This document shows positions 13,292 to 24,520 of a stretch of DNA of 64,000 bases, piece by piece. Every line of letters starts with the position of its first letter. Position 1 is the first letter of the stretch. The DNA is taken from the NCBI RefSeq assembly GCF_027744825.2, contig NC_071340.1, forward strand, positions 11,854,001 through 11,918,000, in the 5' to 3' direction. The translations under genes were made by a program, and so were the position numbers. The notes beneath the pieces were generated by a model. It did no database searches. It had not been told where the DNA came from and saw only the letters and a list, made by a program, of their open reading frames with translations. This DNA comes from Synchiropus splendidus. Its lineage: Eukaryota; Chordata; Actinopteri; Syngnathiformes; Callionymidae.

Positions 13292-14512
13292 CTAGGTAGC
13301 TATGGAGGTATACAGTATTTTCCAGGAGGAAATTTGGCCATTATATCTGTGAATGCCATGAAAAAAGAACAATGACCCGACCCGTGCAAAAATGGACCAT
13401 CTTTTATCGCAGTTCCCAAAATCACACTCAGCTGTCTGATCCTGCAAAAAGTTTCGGGATCTGAGCTTTGATGTCTTCACTAGCGCGAGACACCTTTCAC
13501 TGAAACGCATAAGCCAAGCCATTGAAGGGTGCCACCTCTCAATGCTGTATGTCAGATTGTGGTTTCCGTCCTCGCCACTGAGCTCACCATTTTCCTGTGA
13601 GAACGGAACATTTAAATGTGTCCTTCAAGACAAGAGAGTAGAACGTTTTATCTATGTGAAGTGGCTGTTTCTTTGGCAGAGACAAATACTTGCTTGTACC
13701 ACAAGTTAAAGATGATGCTTTATTTACCGAACTGTAAAGTACCTCACTGACCGATAATTTGTGGATGTTTCGACCAAAATATTCTGCTCCATCCATCCAA
13801 CTCTCTTTGTTATGATGGATTCAGCCCAGCTTCAAGACTCCAGTCTGCTACCCATGAACAATAGAAGACAAAAAAAGCTGCAGGCTACTGCAGCCACAAT
13901 GACTCCGTGGTTCACAATATCACTTATGGGCCTGTGAATTAAACTACAGGGCATACAATACGTATTTAATCTGGTCAATATTCAATGTTATTAAACATTC
14001 AGGTGATTGTCTCCCATAATCCAGCATCACGTACACAAATGTAACCATTTCATTCATGGCGTTTTAAAACCAACTGCAACGGCAGGCTTAGTTTGTCACG
14101 TTTTTTTTTCCTACTTGTACCAGCCACTCACCTGCCTCCAAGACATCAACTAAATCTTGCTTTTAGAAAATACACAATGGCCAATTTAACGCTGTTGTGG
14201 ACTTTCTAAGAGTAGCCACCTGCAATACACATGGACGTGCACCATATATTCCTGAAGTACAACTTGGAAGAGAAGGGCTGAGCTTTGACAAATGACGCGG
14301 TAACTTTTTTTTTTTGCTTATTTGATTTTGCAGTTGTTTATTTCAGAACTTAAAAAGAAAAAACAGGTAGGACCAGCATTTCTTAGAACCACATTGATAC
14401 TTTAATCTAATATTATTGTCCCTCATTTATTTTATCCATAAAACCTTTGAAAAAGTCAATGTCGTTCCAGAATTTGTTCTCACACACCCTGAGGAGGGGT
14501 TGTTTATCCTGC
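13292..14512. other. No recognised gene
   Basis: Short frames only (up to 76 codons). T-runs lie at 14100-14109 and around 14306-14316. No repeat family identified. Confidence 0.6.
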
Positions 14513-14775
14513 TTTGTGGAGACCAATTCTTGACAGAACACTGTCCCTGTGAGGACCATTTGACATTGTGAGGACCTTTGGCTGGACCCCACGAGGTTAA
14601 GCCCCAGTATGAGGATGACGACTTCAAAATAACAGCGTCACTATGACTCAGTATAAGTTTGGATCCCGGTTAAGTTTAGCCATTTGTTTTGGATGGTTAG
14701 GTTTAGGGGGAAAGGTATGGCAATGAGAAACCTTACAATGTTCCCACAAGGATAAAAATACAAGTGTGTGTGCCT
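14513..14775 (+). repeat. Dispersed GTGGGGAC-type repeat, first unit
   Basis: It carries the words TTGTGGAGACCAATTCTTGA, TTGTGAGGACCTTTGGCTGG and, near the right end, TTCCCACAAGGATAAAAATA followed by GT-rich sequence. This is a pattern common in fish genomes, where GTGGGGAC at one end mirrors GTCCCCAC at the other. The inner 'ggttaggtttaggggg' at about 14696-14711 is telomere-like but belongs to this repeat. It is followed at once by a second unit. Confidence 0.6.
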
Positions 14776-14802
14776 ATCTCTGTGTGTGTACTTAGCTATA
14801 GC

Positions 14803-14975
14803 TATCCTTGTGGGGACTATTTTTTGGAGACACACCGACTTGTGGGGACATTTTTGCCGGTCCCTTCAAGTCCACTTTGAGAATGAGAATGTCAAGAGCG
14901 AGAGGCTGGGGAAAGCATTACGCCAATGAGAGGTCCCCACAAGCAAGAGATACAAAGGTGTGTCTGTGTGCGCAT
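14803..14975 (+). repeat. Dispersed GTGGGGAC-type repeat, second unit
   Basis: It starts with CTATCCTTGTGGGGACTATT, has TTGTGGGGACATTTTTGCCGG inside, and ends with AGGTCCCCACAAGCAAGAGA and a GT-rich tail, like the unit just upstream. The CTTGTGGGGAC and GTCCCCACAAG ends are inverted complements. The overlapping frame at 14808-15167 is therefore repeat-derived and not a gene. Confidence 0.55.
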
Positions 14976-16774
14976 GCACATACACTTGTTTACATTGGTG
15001 TTGTGAGACGTGTAATATATTATTTCACTCAAGACTTGCCAGGGTCAGTGCTGCCGTGCAGGCATGCAGATTCTCACCTCAAGTTTTCATACCAATACCA
15101 AACCATGCATACTAGGTGGTGTACAGTACACACCGGCCCCTGCTCAGTTTGGTCCAGAAAGTCATGACTCGGTGCACTTCTCTTCATGTTTGTAAACTTT
15201 TATTGAACCAAAGAAACTTTTCATCAAGCAACCCGCGGGAGGTCTGTCAGATGGCAGTCTTACTGTCGGACACATAAGACATCATGAAAGGACACATCTA
15301 AGTGAGTGACAACAAAGAGAGCCGCGCAGAACAAACAGGGCCATCTGTTCTGTTCTGCCTTCTGCGCCGTCCCATTGAAGATCACATCACCATCGGAAAG
15401 TTTTGTGATAGCTAATTGACAAGAAAGGAATTTTCAAGATGCGGTTGATGACACAGCCGCGCAGGAGTCATTTAGTGCATTTTCAAAGACAATTATCGTT
15501 CAGCCATTAGCAAGGCAAAACGCTAAATTCCTTCTTGACTATATAGAGCCATCCATTTTGGCATAAAATATAATTTGGAAACTTGATGGGGGAAGTGTTT
15601 GATGAGTGGATGCAAAAAGCAATTACCTTGAAATCCGCAATAATGGAGATTGAGACTTCAATTTTATGTATTTTGTCGAATGCATTCTGCTCATGCTGAG
15701 CTCTTCTTTTTACATTTTGGAGTGATAAATTAAATCATACTGTCGACGCGCAGCCTCCATCTTCATGACAAATTCTGCAAGTGTGTATCTTTAATTTGAG
15801 TTTCTTCATCATGAACTATTATTCTTTTGCAACAATCCAACCTCTCCTGAGAACCACTGTTCTGTTTCCCTGCAATATATTATTTATTTAGCATAAATTC
15901 ATTGTTAGGAACATCATGCGCTCTGGCATGTCGTCTGAGGGGACCGGAATTACCAGCGCGCCAATGTTAAAGTTTTATGAGCTGAAAAGAAAAGAAAAGA
16001 AAAAAAAAATCAGAAAAACACATTTGACAAAGAAAGTTTATCTGGCAATAACAAGAATTTAATTTTACAATGACTTACTGTTCATGGCATAGTTGAACCA
16101 GCCTGCAAATGAATACAGTCAATGCCAGAGAGATAACAGAGGGAACACTTGCTGGGCTCTTGAAACCATGGACATTATAATCCATATTTTGAGATACGAG
16201 TCTTTACTGCTATTGACAGCCATTATATAAAAAACAAAATTTTTGGAATCACACAGCAGCCCCAGCGCACAAATCGACTAGCTGTCCGGTCTTGACAGTA
16301 AAACAAACTGGTCAACATTTAGTCAGTAGCTCTGGAAACACTGCAGCTCTATATGTGCTGGTCTATTGTTGTTTAGATTGTTTGTGCAGTTTGTCAGCAA
16401 CAAGCTTTTTTTTTTTTTTTTGACCGTGCTGCGTCAGCCTGGAATCGATTACTTTGAATGGAGCCTACTGGGGAACAGCTCAGCATTGTGTCTCCGCATG
16501 ATTGCGATGCCTTGCTTTGAGGTTAAAAATGCGATTATATCTTTGACCTGTTGTGGCGACCCCTAACCTTTTAAACTGTAACAGCGGTGTATTACAGGCT
16601 CAGGAGGTTTTAGTACAAACATACTGTTCTTACTTTTGGTGCATGTCCACTGCCTGTAAATGAGCGTGTGCGTGAGTGCACGTTAGCAGCAACGTAACTC
16701 AAGGTTTCCCAGCCATCACGCAACGTAGCAAGGCAGCCAGCAGGTAAATGGTGGATTTTTTAAGTCTAAACTAT
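14976..16774. other. No recognised gene
   Basis: Only short frames. There is an A-rich (AAAAG)n patch at about 15987-16009 and a T-run of 16 at 16406-16421. No repeat family recognised. Confidence 0.6.
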
Positions 16775-16991
16775 TGTAACGTTCTGGGTTTATGTTTATG
16801 CTGTTCCTTTAAGGGTTCAGGGTGAGTGGGGGTGGAGCGAGGGGCTGCGCTGAAGGGGAGAGGGAGTTTTGTTTGGAGTTGTAAGAGAGAGCTGCTGTTG
16901 TTGATGAGACCAAACCACAGAGTTTGACGGAATTAAAGAAGATTGTCAACTACAGAACGGCTGTTTTTTGTGACTCCCAGCAGACACTACA
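16775..16991 (+). mobile_element. Likely solo LTR (217 bp) with CTAT target-site duplication
   Basis: The segment starts TGTAACGTTCTGGG and ends GCAGACACTACA, giving the TG...CA ends of retroviral-type LTRs and a TGTA/TACA inverted pair. It is flanked on both sides by the direct repeat CTAT (16771-16774 and 16992-16995), the 4-bp duplication expected of Ty3/Gypsy-like integration. An ATTAAA polyadenylation-type signal lies at 16932-16937, followed by a T-rich tail, which fits an R-U5 layout. No gag, pol or second LTR is adjacent, so recombination to a solo LTR is the simplest reading. The family was not determined. Confidence 0.65.
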
Positions 16992-17574
16992 CTATGATCT
17001 TTCATCACTGACACAGCTTTATGGTGTTTACATATTGACCTAAAATATTTGAGCCTGCAGCATTAAGTTGGCCTACTTGAATATAACTAAGAAGAAATTC
17101 CACAAGTAAGAGGAACTATCAAACAGTTACGTCACACCTGCAGTGGGGCTTTCAACTTGAGTTTTTCTTTTCTTCAGTTTGAGAGGAAGTTGTCATTTGT
17201 CACAGGTCCAAAATTAATATTACATTAGGAAGTAAATAATTCAGTTCTCTATGTCCCAGTTGACCATTCACTAGACTTAAAAAAGAAAAAACGGTTTATG
17301 TATTTCATTATTGATGCAAGCATCCGTCTTTAGTCTCGTCTTTTGCTGAGACACTAACTTCACTACAAATACTCAAATATCACCTCCTCCCCAAATATTC
17401 CTTTGAAACCATCAATCTAAGCAATGAGTTCATCAACCCCACTCCAGAGAAAATATAAACGTATATGAAAACTTGTTATGACTATTTTTATCTTCTTCCT
17501 TTCTCTGATAATAGAAATGTAGCGGTGTTTAACACATTCTGAAACACTGAGCGTGAAATTGATATTTCCAAGTA
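16992..17574. other. No recognised gene
   Basis: AT-rich sequence between the solo LTR and the TA-flanked transposon. Nothing recognised. Confidence 0.6.
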
Positions 17575-18227
17575 CAGTGGTACCTCGGTTCTCGACCACA
17601 ATCCGTTCCAGACTGAATCGATTTTTTCCATTACAATGAATGGAAAAAGAACTAATGCGTTCCAAGCCTTAAAATAGTCTTTTGTAGGAGTGAATGTAGA
17701 GTGTCTGCTGCAGGTGCGCTGTTCCTCTATGTGTGTGGCCGCTGCATGTGGGAGGGGTTGCAGAGTGAGTGACGTCTCTCCAGAAGTGAAGAGGTGCCCG
17801 GTGCGTGTCCAGCTCTGAATGTGCGCTTCTGTGCAGTTTGGCTGTGACAAAGTCATAAACCAAGTAACTTAGCTCTGTCCCAGACTCGCCTCATCCCTGT
17901 CTGAGCTCCAGCCCACAACAGGACATCAAACCCTGGAGTGAGCGCTCCAGCCTCGGAGGTGTGGAGAGCGAGCACCTCCCCTGTGACACTCTACCACGGT
18001 ACAGTGCGGAGACAGGAAAGGTTTTACACCCCAATATGAAGAACAAACACTCAGTCTGCATACGTCTGCATACAAAGGCTGCGTTATACACAATAATAAA
18101 GCGCGTCGTGGGTCAGCGTTTGAGTTCTGGATTTTCGTTCGAAATCCGAAGCAAAAAAATCTAGAAATTTTTGTTCGAACTCCGATTTGTTCAAATTCCG
18201 GGACGTTCGAAAACCGAGGCACCACAA
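17575..18227 (-). mobile_element. TA-flanked Tigger/pogo-like non-autonomous transposon, copy A
   Basis: This is one of four related copies in the window. The ends read CAGTGGTACCTCGGTTCTCGA on the left and, reversed, TTGTGGTGCCTCGGTTTTCGA on the right; both sides are flanked by TA (17573-17574 and 18228-18229). TA duplication and CAGTGGTRCCTCGG ends fit the Tc1/mariner superfamily, probably Tigger/pogo-like. The outermost two bases of the right end are mutated (CCACAA where the others have CCACTG). Orientation is given relative to the shared 64-codon frame (17669-17863, minus). No transposase is encoded; mobilisation would need an enzyme supplied elsewhere. Confidence 0.85.
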
Positions 18228-19819
18228 TACTTTTGCGTGCAGTGATGCAGAAGTCAGTCGTGCACATGATCACACATTATTATTCAATTGCGGTAAAAGC
18301 CTCACAGTCCACAGTATATCTGGGCAGCTTGTCAGGTAAGTTAACCACGGGTTGGCGCTTCTTTTGGTCAGAATTAAGAATTGCGTCACTAGGTATGTGT
18401 GTGTATTTATATATATATATCCTAACACCATCCCTTCCTTTCACAACTTTGCCCAGAAGGGGACACGTCAAATGGAAACGAGGACTTGCAAACATCACAT
18501 TTTCACATGAAGACGGTGCTGGTGTGTCCTAAACGCTGCTCCTGCAAATCCCGCACACCAAACTGTTCCTATTATACTGTATGACTTTCATTGGCATAAT
18601 CCATATAAAGTCCAACTTTCAGAAGAGGACAACAGCAACCCTGCTCATTCCCGAGATCTTCACGCGTCATTAAATTCACTTTATTTACTTTAGATTAGCT
18701 CATTTATCTTTCCGTTTCAGCCGATCTAAGGTGGAGGTGTCCGGATCCGTTTGTCTGGGTGAAAGCAACGAATGGCTGAGCTTTGTTGATGTTGCATAGA
18801 GATGGGAGCAACTCTTTATGTGCAGCAATCGCAGATAAAATGAGAGTACTAATGGCATCCAGGAGTGTGATGTGTAATGAGCAGGAGACGTTGCAGCTCC
18901 GCGCTGTGTCGTATCTGCTGACTAATGTAGCGTCCCTTACTATGACAGCACAAGCCACTGGCTCAGTATGGCACTAAAGAGGAAGGTCGCCTGCGATATA
19001 AGCCGCGCACTCATGAAGTCTTTGGGGCCAACACACAACACCGTGGCACTCGTCTGCTAGCGACGTTCACTCACAGGGATGTAGTCAGCATGAAAGCAAC
19101 ATAATCGTGCCATTACCCACGGCATGGGATCGCAGTTTTCAGTCAAGAACTGCTCAAATCGGTTTGTGTTTTGTCGTGGAAAACACAATTTAAAAGCAAA
19201 AACTTTGATCTTGAACAGTCCCAACTTTCATTGGAAAGGAAATGGGTAACACACTCAAAAACATGTTCTTAGATAGCCACTTATTTAGAATATCATTGTT
19301 TTATTTCAATGAAAGTCACTTTTAACTTGTACCATTTACTCCAGTGCTATTGACTAGTACATTTGCAAGTGCTGTAATTGCTTTCTGAAGAAATCCAGCC
19401 ACAGTTGGCTCTGAGAAACAGTTGAGCCTTTCAATGTACTCAGGAAACAACACGGAAATACACAAGCGTTATCCCCGTAACAAAAACAGTAAATCTCTTT
19501 AGCAAAATGCAAATCCCCCTCGCACATTATGGCATCATCACACAGGCTGTCGGCGCTTCAGCAGAGGACGATAACAGGGTGTAAAAGACGAGACAGCAGG
19601 CAGCCACCCCCTGCTACCACCAAAAACCTGCAACATCTCATAGAAAACATGCCTGCACATAATGGCAGTGCGCACATGCACCACCAGCCAAAACTCATCT
19701 TCAGCCAGACACTTCCAAATCACAGCCAGTGAGGGAGATATCACGTTGCACGCTGATACAATGACTTGGGATTTGCACAAACTGTTAATCTTCTTCCCTG
19801 TATTTTGTCATTTCCCGTC
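18228..19819. other. No recognised gene
   Basis: Short frames only. A short TA run lies at 18408-18420. No repeat family is identified. Confidence 0.6.
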
Positions 19820-19945
19820 GGGGGTTGCCACAGCTACCTTAACTTATTTTGATCGTCCTCCAGACTCACACTTCTCCTCCTCATGTCATCTTACTGCATC
19901 CACGGACCTTATTGGTCGTCTTTCTCAGCTCCTGTTGCTCACTGT
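19820..19945 (-). mobile_element. RTE-type (Expander-like) LINE fragment, antisense, very degraded
   Basis: Read on the plus strand it has 'ggggttgccacagc' followed by 'catgtcatcttactgcatcca..gacctt..ttggtcgtctttctc'. This is the complement of the 3' part of the fish RTE LINE pattern, whose antisense carries GGTTGCCACAGC...CATCCATAAACCTCC..TTGGTCTTCCTC. It is short and diverged and holds no intact frame. Confidence 0.4.
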
Positions 19946-21015
19946 CTTGTTGTCTTCTGAGTGGAGAAGACGTCCTCAGTCTCACAAATAGGTTTAGTTT
20001 CAAATATTACCAGAATTTTTTTTTTTTTTTCTGATTCTGATTCTGTTTTAGCAAAGTCGGGAAAACAAGTTTGCCAGTTGTAAAGCCTCTAGCAATCCTC
20101 TTTAGTGAACCTGAAATAATGTGGAAGGAACTGAAACATTTTTTTTTTCACAACAGCCACATGGACGCTGTGTAATTGAATGATGTGTTTTATAAAGTTG
20201 CTTTTCATGGTCATCGCGGGGTTATTGCTCAGCTGCATGCTGGCTCCAGGACAACTCCTTCATGGAGTTCTGACAGAAAGACTTTATTTTAAACTTGAAG
20301 TCATTGTCAAAATTAGAGCTGCATAGCTAGCACTACGGTTCATTTTCTTCACTTGTTAAGCGGTAAGCTACGGCCAACAGCTCATTTGGATTTTGCAGTT
20401 TATGATACTGCATAATTCATTTGGAATGACGCAGTATCTAACCATAAAGATGGATTAAATGTCGTACAACATAAGACGGAAATAAGCTTCTTGGTCGAAA
20501 TCTGAGGTCTCTGGATGCTGTTCTAGTTGTTGCCGCATCTGCATGCATGATTGTCTGCGAAGCAAAAAGTAGTGTTTTATTTTTATGTATATTTTGTATC
20601 TACATTCTTCATATCCCGCTATACCGATAAATGGACCAAACAACAGCATGGCTGTGAAAGTGGGGACTGATATCACTCCAGCGGATGAAGACCACTGCAC
20701 AGAAAAGGTGTGATATATATTATTAGAATTGTTTTTTTATTTTTACTTTTTTCTTGTTAATTTTTTTCTTCTGTTTACGTCGCCCATGATTGGTCAAAAT
20801 GTGCACCAACATTGATCAGAAGGGAGTATGAGTTACACAGACAGCACGATTACACAGAAGAGACGTCAACGCTATGAGAATGTTGCGCTACAGATTGAGA
20901 GACGACACACTAGAACTTTCCTCAGTCTGTGATGCTACAATATGTCCAGACTTGACACCTGTTATACCACCCAGCCGAACCAGAAATGTCCAAGCCGATC
21001 TGCATTAATCTAAAG

Positions 21016-21018
<3 letters not shown>
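19946..21018. other. No recognised gene
   Basis: T-runs at 20017-20028 and 20139-20148. Frames up to 81 codons are unrecognised. Confidence 0.6.
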
Positions 21019-21068
<50 letters not shown>

Positions 21069-21070
21069 TT
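21019..21070. repeat. (AT)21 microsatellite followed by T10
   Basis: A perfect AT dinucleotide array at 21019-21060 is directly followed by ten Ts. Confidence 0.97.
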
Positions 21071-21966
21071 GGTGTGTGATTATTAAGAGGGTTTGTTTCA
21101 AGCCGATACATATTTTATTTACAGACCATTAATTTTCTGCTGCTCAGTCCTTATAACTGGGGTGTAGAGAGATCGAGAGAGTCTTTACATTAATTCAGCC
21201 TTAAAAAAAAAAAAAAAAAAAAAACATTGTTAAGGTTATTGTGATTGCCAGCCACATGTCACTGCGCACTCATTAAACAGTCCAATTTAATTTGAAAGTT
21301 CATTTAAGGAAAACAAAAAAATCATGCTTAGTTCAGCATTTAACTTTCGGCTGCCTGCAGCTTTGCAGTTAAAGCTGGTTAACTTAAATTTCCTTCTTCT
21401 TCTTCAGGGATTAGCGGTGGCTGGCATCCATTAAATTGCAACGCTGCCTGGTAATGATTCTCACTGGCCCTCTTTCCTGAACAAGACTTGTACAACTCGA
21501 CACAGTTCCGGGATTTGTGTCGCAACAGAAAGTCAATGTTTGGAGTGGATTGAGGAAACCAAAATCCGCTTCTCACAGCTAAAAGTGCAGGCAACGTATG
21601 CTCCTTGAGTACAGTACATAAAGAAGCAGTTTGAGTTGTTCCACGTCTGGCGTGCCTCTATCATATATGATGCGAAGATGTATGCACACAAGTCATCTCA
21701 ACGCATGCATGAGAGAACATCATGTGACCATAGCACACATTGTGAGGTTTAAAAAGTAATGAAGGGAGACAGCAGCATACAAATCCATTAAAATCTCAGC
21801 CACACACGATTCCAACGAGACTTGGTTGGTGTGAAGTAATGGCTGCTGACTGCAGAGATGAAGTCACTGGAGTTCCTTCTTGCTAATGTGATGGATGATT
21901 TATTTATGGGAGCCTGTTTACATCATGAGAGCAAATTAACTTCATTCACTGCAATTCTCAAGGCAA

Positions 21967-21968
<2 letters not shown>
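21071..21968. other. No recognised gene; poly(A) tract at 21203-21224
   Basis: A 22-A run is preceded by 'tttacattaattcagcctt', which resembles the sequence before the poly(A) at 25141 ('gtacaattaagtcagcctc'). The two could be tails of the same retroposon, but the similarity does not extend further upstream. Confidence 0.5.

Positions 21969-22043
<75 letters not shown>
21969..22043. repeat. (AT)37 microsatellite
   Basis: A perfect AT array that ends exactly where the LINE fragment begins at 22044. Confidence 0.97.
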
Positions 22044-22048
<5 letters not shown>

Positions 22049-22470
22049 GCGGTCGCTGTACCGGACCATCGTGGTGAAGAGGGAGCTGAGTCACAAGACG
22101 AAGCTCTGGATTTACCGATCGTTCTACCTTCCCACCCTATGGTCATGAGCTTTGGGTAATGACTGAAAGGATGAAATCGCGGATACAAGCGGCTGAGATG
22201 AGTTTCCTCCGCAGGGTGGCTGGGCGCACCCTTAGAGATAGGGTGAGGAGTTCGGAGGAGGAGCTCGGGGTGGAGCCGCTGCTCCTCCACATCGAGAGGA
22301 ACCAGTTGAGGTGGGTCAGGCCCCCTGGACGCCTCCCTGGGGAGGTGTTCCGGGCATGTCCTACCGGGAGGAGACCCCGGGGAAGACCCAGGACTCGCTG
22401 GAGAGATTATGTCTGCGGTCTGGCCTGGGAACGCCTCGGGATCCCTGGGAAGAGCTGGAGGAGGTTTGTG
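22044..22470 (+). pseudogene. Non-LTR retrotransposon fragment, C-terminal part of the reverse transcriptase ORF
   Basis: The translation gives VMRSLYRTIVVKRELS.., then ..TERMKSRIQAAEMSFLRRVAG.., LGVEPLLLHIERNQLRW, GRLPGEVFRACPTGRRPRGR and RWRDYVCGLAWERLGIP. I know this as the segment downstream of the polymerase domain in a LINE very common in fish; I cannot fix the clade. Compared with the copy at 63554-64000 it has a 5-nt deletion near 22133 that shifts the frame, a 2-codon deletion near 22253 and a 5-codon deletion near 22320. Homology stops abruptly at 22470, so both ends are truncated. It is dead. Confidence 0.88.
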
Positions 22471-22494
22471 CATACACAACATACACATATATAT

Positions 22495-22518
22495 GTAACA
22501 TATTATCTCCTCCTCCTC

Positions 22519-22554
<36 letters not shown>

Positions 22555-22578
22555 GAGGAGGAGGATATGATATGTTAC
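22495..22578. repeat. 84-nt near-perfect inverted repeat around an AT core
   Basis: Left arm TCCTCCTCCTCCAC (22508-22521) and right arm GTGGAGGAGGAGGA (22552-22565) are exact complements. The 30 nt between them are a self-complementary (TA)n. Beyond four unmatched bases the pairing resumes: GTAACATAT (22495-22503) with ATATGTTAC (22570-22578). The whole could fold into one long hairpin or cruciform. Confidence 0.9.
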
Positions 22579-23037
22579 TTGGGGTCAAACTTTGCTATCC
22601 GAGCTGAATTTTAAGGACCAAATTACTGCACCTCACAGATGTGATTTTCTGCATTGTGTTTTTCAATAGCATACGCTCATTAACCATCACAGGTCTGTGA
22701 GACTCTAAAGTGACAATAGCTTCTGTTAATTAATGCTGAATGGTCTAAAATTAACTTCAGTAGTGTTTAGCCTCCAACAGTTACAACAGATGCATGATTA
22801 AACAGTTGTTGCCCCCAAAGAGTCTGTTAAACTCTTCTCGCCAAACAATCCTGGAGAAGCAAATGAAGTGTACTAGGATTTTTACTGAAATCCTTCAGAA
22901 AATATAGTCGCACCAAGATTGGTACACAACTGTGTGACACGCAAATATGCTAAGACGTTGTATTGTACTGAATGATTTCAACAGCTCTGTCAATAAAATG
23001 TATAAGCCTGTTCAACTGAGAGTTACCAATGTACTAT
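22579..23037. other. No recognised gene
   Basis: Unique-looking AT-rich sequence. Confidence 0.6.
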
Positions 23038-23138
23038 ATCCATCCATCCCTTGGCTCCTGCCTATCCAAAGTTGAGTTGTGGGACAAGCGGCTGAAGCAA
23101 GAAGCCCAGAATTCCTCCCCAGAAGCCTCTTCCAGCCG
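23038..23138 (-). mobile_element. LINE 3'-end relic, antisense
   Basis: Plus-strand reading starts CCATCCATCCC and has 'caagcggctgaagcaagaagcccagaattcc', which matches the reverse complement of the 3' tail of the fish LINE represented at 22044 and 63554 (a tail with GGATGGATG and '..gggaagtctgggcttc..' type words). It is diverged and lacks coding sequence. The assignment comes from memory of the family tail. Confidence 0.4.
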
Positions 23139-24067
23139 TGTTCCTCTGTTTGGCATAGACTTGGACTCTCACACATGCTGTTTTTTCTGTCACCACCCAG
23201 ACGCTTTGCTGTGACTGCAGTGGCTGAAAGTGTTGAAATACTAAATCATGAGTTAAAAACAGTCTTATTGCAGCTACGCAAAAATAAAAATAAAGAAATA
23301 CGAGGAGTTCTCAGCCCAAGGGCACAGAGACCCAAAAAACGCTGATGGTCTTCATGTTCTCCATTAAAGCACAGCGTCCATCTCCTCTAATTATAACCCT
23401 GTGTGTGACAAACTGCTTGGCATTGAAAGTCCTCTGCAGCTGGAGAAAAGGTGTCCTTAGTACTTCCAAAAATCAAAGCATCGCCCTCCTTCTACCATTC
23501 TACTTTGCTGTTCTTCCCACGAGAAATGTGAAGCGCATAAATATGTTGAGACCATTTTTCTTGATCTCCTCAATTGTGCTGCTCGTAAAGGTCCTCAGAG
23601 AGGTATAAATTGGTGTATATCCTCAAAATTGGATTCCAAGATGCCGGAACTGCCTGTTTCACTCTGTGTGTGTTTCTGTCTCATTTTCTGCTGCCCTGGC
23701 AAATGATGCGCGTGAAAATAGCCGTCCATCGCACAGGGACAATGAAAAAGACACACCACTGTGTGGGCGACCAGATCTGGAATACAGTGTGTTCGCTGTG
23801 ATAAACACATTCACTTCATGTAGAAATGACAGTTGACATACGCACAACTAAAACAGCCTCTCCATACAAAGAAGCAGAAGTTTGCTTGACATGGGAGCTT
23901 TCCCAGCCAGTTGACAGCAGCTCCACACAGGCACTGCAACACGCATTTGTTTTTTTGGACACTGTGCCCTTCAAGATAAGAAGTACTGCAACACAACACA
24001 ACACAACACAACACAAAAGTTGAATAAAAAGTACAGTGCAGAGGAAACTTCTTGTTTTTTCAGCACC
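23139..24067. other. No recognised gene; ACACA pentanucleotide repeat at 23990-24015
   Basis: A tandem (ACACA)n of about five units lies at 23990-24015. Overlapping short frames on both strands show no domain. Confidence 0.6.
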
Positions 24068-24520
24068 TGCCACCAGGGGTTGCCACAGCAAGTCAGCCTC
24101 TCCCACCGTAAAATATCTTCCTCACGAGTCACACATATTATCTTCATGTCTTCCTTTACCATGTGTGAGCCTCAGTGCATGTCTTACTGTTCTCCACATA
24201 TCTGGAATGTCCACTGTCCAACCTCTCCACGAAGCCAAACCATCCTTTTCTAGTATTCCTAACTTGCCTCCAAAGTTGTCAACATAATCATTTCTGATCA
24301 TCTTTGCCTCGACACTCCGGATGAGAACTGTTCCACAAAGCATCTGTGTCTGTAATCTGTGCCACTTCACTTGTACTCCTGCCTCTCATTTACACACATA
24401 TTCATCTCACTCCTCCAGTTTTCTTCTCTTCAGGACATTGCTCCACCTCTTCCTTACTCTCACCACAAATCAGACAGTTTTATAGGCTCTCCTCTTCGAG
24501 AAACATGGTCTCCACACCAT
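24068..24520 (-). mobile_element. RTE-type (Expander-like) LINE fragment, antisense
   Basis: Plus-strand reading shows the antisense hallmarks of this fish LINE: GGGGTTGCCACAGCAAGTCA at the start, then 'atgtcttcctttacc', 'ctccaaagttgtcaacataatcatttctgatc', and 'ccacctcttccttactctcaccacaaatc'. The order is the one expected for the region from the LINE 3' end back into the reverse transcriptase domain, with internal deletions. All frames are broken. Confidence 0.6.

Noticed and set aside
14696..14711. Telomere-like GGTTAGGTTTAGGG as an interstitial telomere
   Set aside because: It is a normal part of the GTGGGGAC dispersed repeat and is only about two units long.
21969..22614. Frames rich in 'IYIYIY' on both strands around 21858-22614 and 55414-55716
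   Set aside because: They are translations of AT microsatellites joined to LINE or unique sequence, not proteins.
22159..22614. 151-codon frame that looks like a complete small gene
   Set aside because: Residues up to about 105 are the LINE reverse-transcriptase C-terminal segment with deletions; the rest reads through the AT palindrome.
24068..24084. CCACCAGGGGTTGCC as a CTCF site
   Set aside because: It departs from the core after GGGG and coincides with the RTE LINE antisense word GGGGTTGCCACAGC.
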